A program made the position numbers and the translations under genes. 64,000 nucleotides of DNA from Clitoria ternatea (Eukaryota; Streptophyta; Magnoliopsida; Fabales; Fabaceae). The notes beneath the pieces were generated by a model that saw only the letters and a program-made list of their open reading frames with translations, was not told the DNA's origin and made no database searches. Location: the NCBI GenBank assembly GCA_037962975.1, contig CM075675.1, positions 6,272,001 to 6,336,000 of the forward strand. Direction: 5' to 3'. Below are positions 62,198 through 64,000 of the stretch, piece by piece (within the stretch, counting starts at the first letter, position 1; each line of letters starts with the position of its first letter).

Positions 62198-63967
62198 ATG
62201 GCCTCTCCCAACCCTGTCTTCCCCGAGGGAAATTCCATCCACAGACCTCCTGTATTTAATGGTGTAGGATACCAATACTGGAAAACCCGTATGCAAATAT
62301 TCATAGAAGCTATTGATATAGACATATGGGACTCCATTGAGAATGGTCCATTCATACCAACCAAAGTAGTTGGAGAAGTAACCATGATTAAACCAAGAAG
62401 TGAATGGACTGATGTAGACAAAACAAAAGTACAATACAACCTCAAGGCCAAAAATATAATAACCTCAGCCTTAGGGATGGATGAATACTTTAGAATATCT
62501 AATTGCAAGACAGCAAAAGAGATGTGGGATACCTTAGAAGTAACTCACGAAGGAACAAGTAAAGTTAAGAGATCAAGAATAAATACCCTAACTAGGGAGT
62601 ATGAATTATTTAGGATGAATAATAATGAAAATATATAAGACATGCAGAAGATATTTACTCACATAATCAATCATCTTGCATGTTTAGGAAAAACTTTTTC
62701 AAATGAAGATTTGATTGATAAAGTATTAAGATGTTTGAACAGGGAATGGCAACCAAAAGTAACTGCTATATCAGAATCAAAAGATTTATCAAGCATGTCC
62801 CTTGCAACACTCTTTGGAAAATTACAAGAGCATGAACTCGAGCTTGAAAGATTGAATCAACATGAGGAAAACAACAAAAAGAAGAAAAGTATTGCTCTAA
62901 AAGCATCATCATCAACCATTGAAGAAAGTGATGAAGAAGATGATGAAGAAGGTATAAATGATTATAATGACCTTAAATTATTTGTTAAACAATTTAACAG
63001 GTTTCTAAAGAAAAAGGAAGGGCAAAGGAAGCCAAACTTCAGGAATTCCTTCAAAAATGATGAATCTAACCAAGGTCCAAAATGTTTTGAATGCGGAAAA
63101 TATGGACACATGAAAATGGAGTATCCGTCACTAAATAAGAAGTCTGACAAGCAAGAGAAAAAGTATCCCAAAAATAAAAGTAGAGCATATATTGCCTGGA
63201 ATGAAAATTATCTAAGCTCGTCCGAGGAATCAGACCATGAAGAAATGAATCTCTGCCTGATGGCAAATACTGAAGAGGTAATAGATTCAAACCCTACTTT
63301 TGATGAATTACAAGATGCATTTGAAGATCTTCATAATGAGTATCAAAAGTTAGCTAAAAATTTTTTTAACATAAAAAGCACTAACCTGAGCTTAAAAGAA
63401 AACTTATCAAAACTCAATCAAGAACTAGGACAGGTTAAAATAGAAAAGGAAAACTTAGAAACTAAGTATAAGACTGAAACTACTAATAGTCATACATGCT
63501 CAACATGTCAAAAGCATATTCTAGAGATAAATGACTTAAAAAATAAATTAGCTAAATTTACTATGGGAAGAGACAACCTAGATATACTCCTTGGAAAACA
63601 AAAATGTCATTTTAAAGCAGAACTAGGATCTGATCCTTCCAAAAAGTAAAAGTTGTAGAAAAATTTCTTTATTTCACAAAAGACCTCAACTAGCCCATTT
63701 GTTAAATTCTCTCATTATGTGAGAAAAGGTCACAGTGCATCAACATGTCATATAAGGAACAAAAGTTATACTGAGACAAAAATGATTTGGGTTCCTAAGA
63801 ATATATTATCCACGTCTAACCCACAAGGACCCAAGAAAATTTGGGTACCAAGATCAAATGTTTATAATGGTGCAGGAATTATCATTGATGGGAGGAACTT
63901 AAGGATTAACTCTTACCCACAAGAAAAGTCAACACATTTCTTGAAGCATCTATCAATCAACAAGTAA
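62198..63967 (+). pseudogene. Copia gag, interrupted, element runs off right edge
   Basis: Starts MASPNPVFPEGN at 62198, 41 bases after the primer site. The N-terminal part has the copia gag core (YQYWKTRMQIFIEA, WTDVDKTKVQYNLKA, EMWDTLEVTHEG). A TAA at 62636-62638 stops the frame, which then continues in phase from 62642 to 63649: LNREWQPKVTAI, a coiled-coil region, and a zinc knuckle CFECGKYGHMKMEYP in which the last Cys (63122-63124) is Tyr. A long helical region follows (LQDAFEDLHNEYQKL, ENLSKLNQELG). After 63650 the frame shifts and a second knuckle-like RKGHSASTCHIRNK appears at 63719-63760 with its first cysteines lost. The protein would package element RNA; with the stop, frameshift and damaged knuckles it is dead. 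Protease, integrase and RT lie beyond the window, if present. Confidence 0.85.
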
Positions 63968-64000
63968 CAAAAAGCAATATCACAATAACGAGTGACATCA

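Overview
This is plant nuclear DNA, most likely from a papilionoid legume. It is AT-rich, has spliced genes with canonical GT-AG sites, and is packed with plant mobile elements (Mutator-like/MULE, CACTA, hAT, Stowaway, copia and Ty3/gypsy-Athila). The two host genes belong to the plant CXE carboxylesterase family. The legume assignment rests on the overall character of the CXE and transposon proteins, not on a marker gene.

Host genes. CXE-1 (11362-12459, +) is intact and intronless. CXE-2 (34885-46087, +) has two exons separated by a 10.2-kb intron. The two are tandem paralogues, now about 22 kb apart because repeats fill the space between and inside them. Three further host-like scraps are an IST1-like terminal exon (56847-57121), an isolated exon of an aluminium-activated malate transporter (59669-59809) and possible exons near 58.2 and 59.0 kb.

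Layout. 0-2 kb: MULE transposase pseudogene, running off the left edge. 6-9.4 kb: rearranged duplication carrying a second, decayed MULE transposase. 11.4-12.5 kb: CXE-1. 13.1-27.2 kb: a three-layer nest, in which a reverse-strand copia element was split by a CACTA element, which was then hit by a young Athila-like LTR retrotransposon (15389-24385; 1552-bp LTRs, GCCTC target duplication). That element has gag, a protease and a 453-aa extra ORF but no reverse transcriptase or integrase, so it is non-autonomous. 30.9-34 kb: decayed CACTA with subterminal tandem repeats. 34.9-46.1 kb: CXE-2, with a hAT-like, a MULE-like, a copia and a CACTA element in its intron. 46.4-52 kb: a long-LTR family, including a 3.1-kb solo LTR with AAATA duplications. 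53-57 kb: CACTA transposase pseudogene cut by a 916-bp hAT element. 61-64 kb: copia 5' LTR and gag, running off the right edge.

The most unusual signal is that three different LTR families each carry many copies of a different self-complementary 11-12-mer, arranged as doublets with nearly fixed spacing: 17-18 bp in the Athila-like element, 19-21 bp in the long-LTR family, and exactly 21 bp in the copia LTR. The copia LTR also has a series of short hairpins in which one stem appears to have changed on both sides at once.

There are no operons. The two esterases are the only genes that look functional; most other coding remnants are mobile-element proteins in stages of decay.
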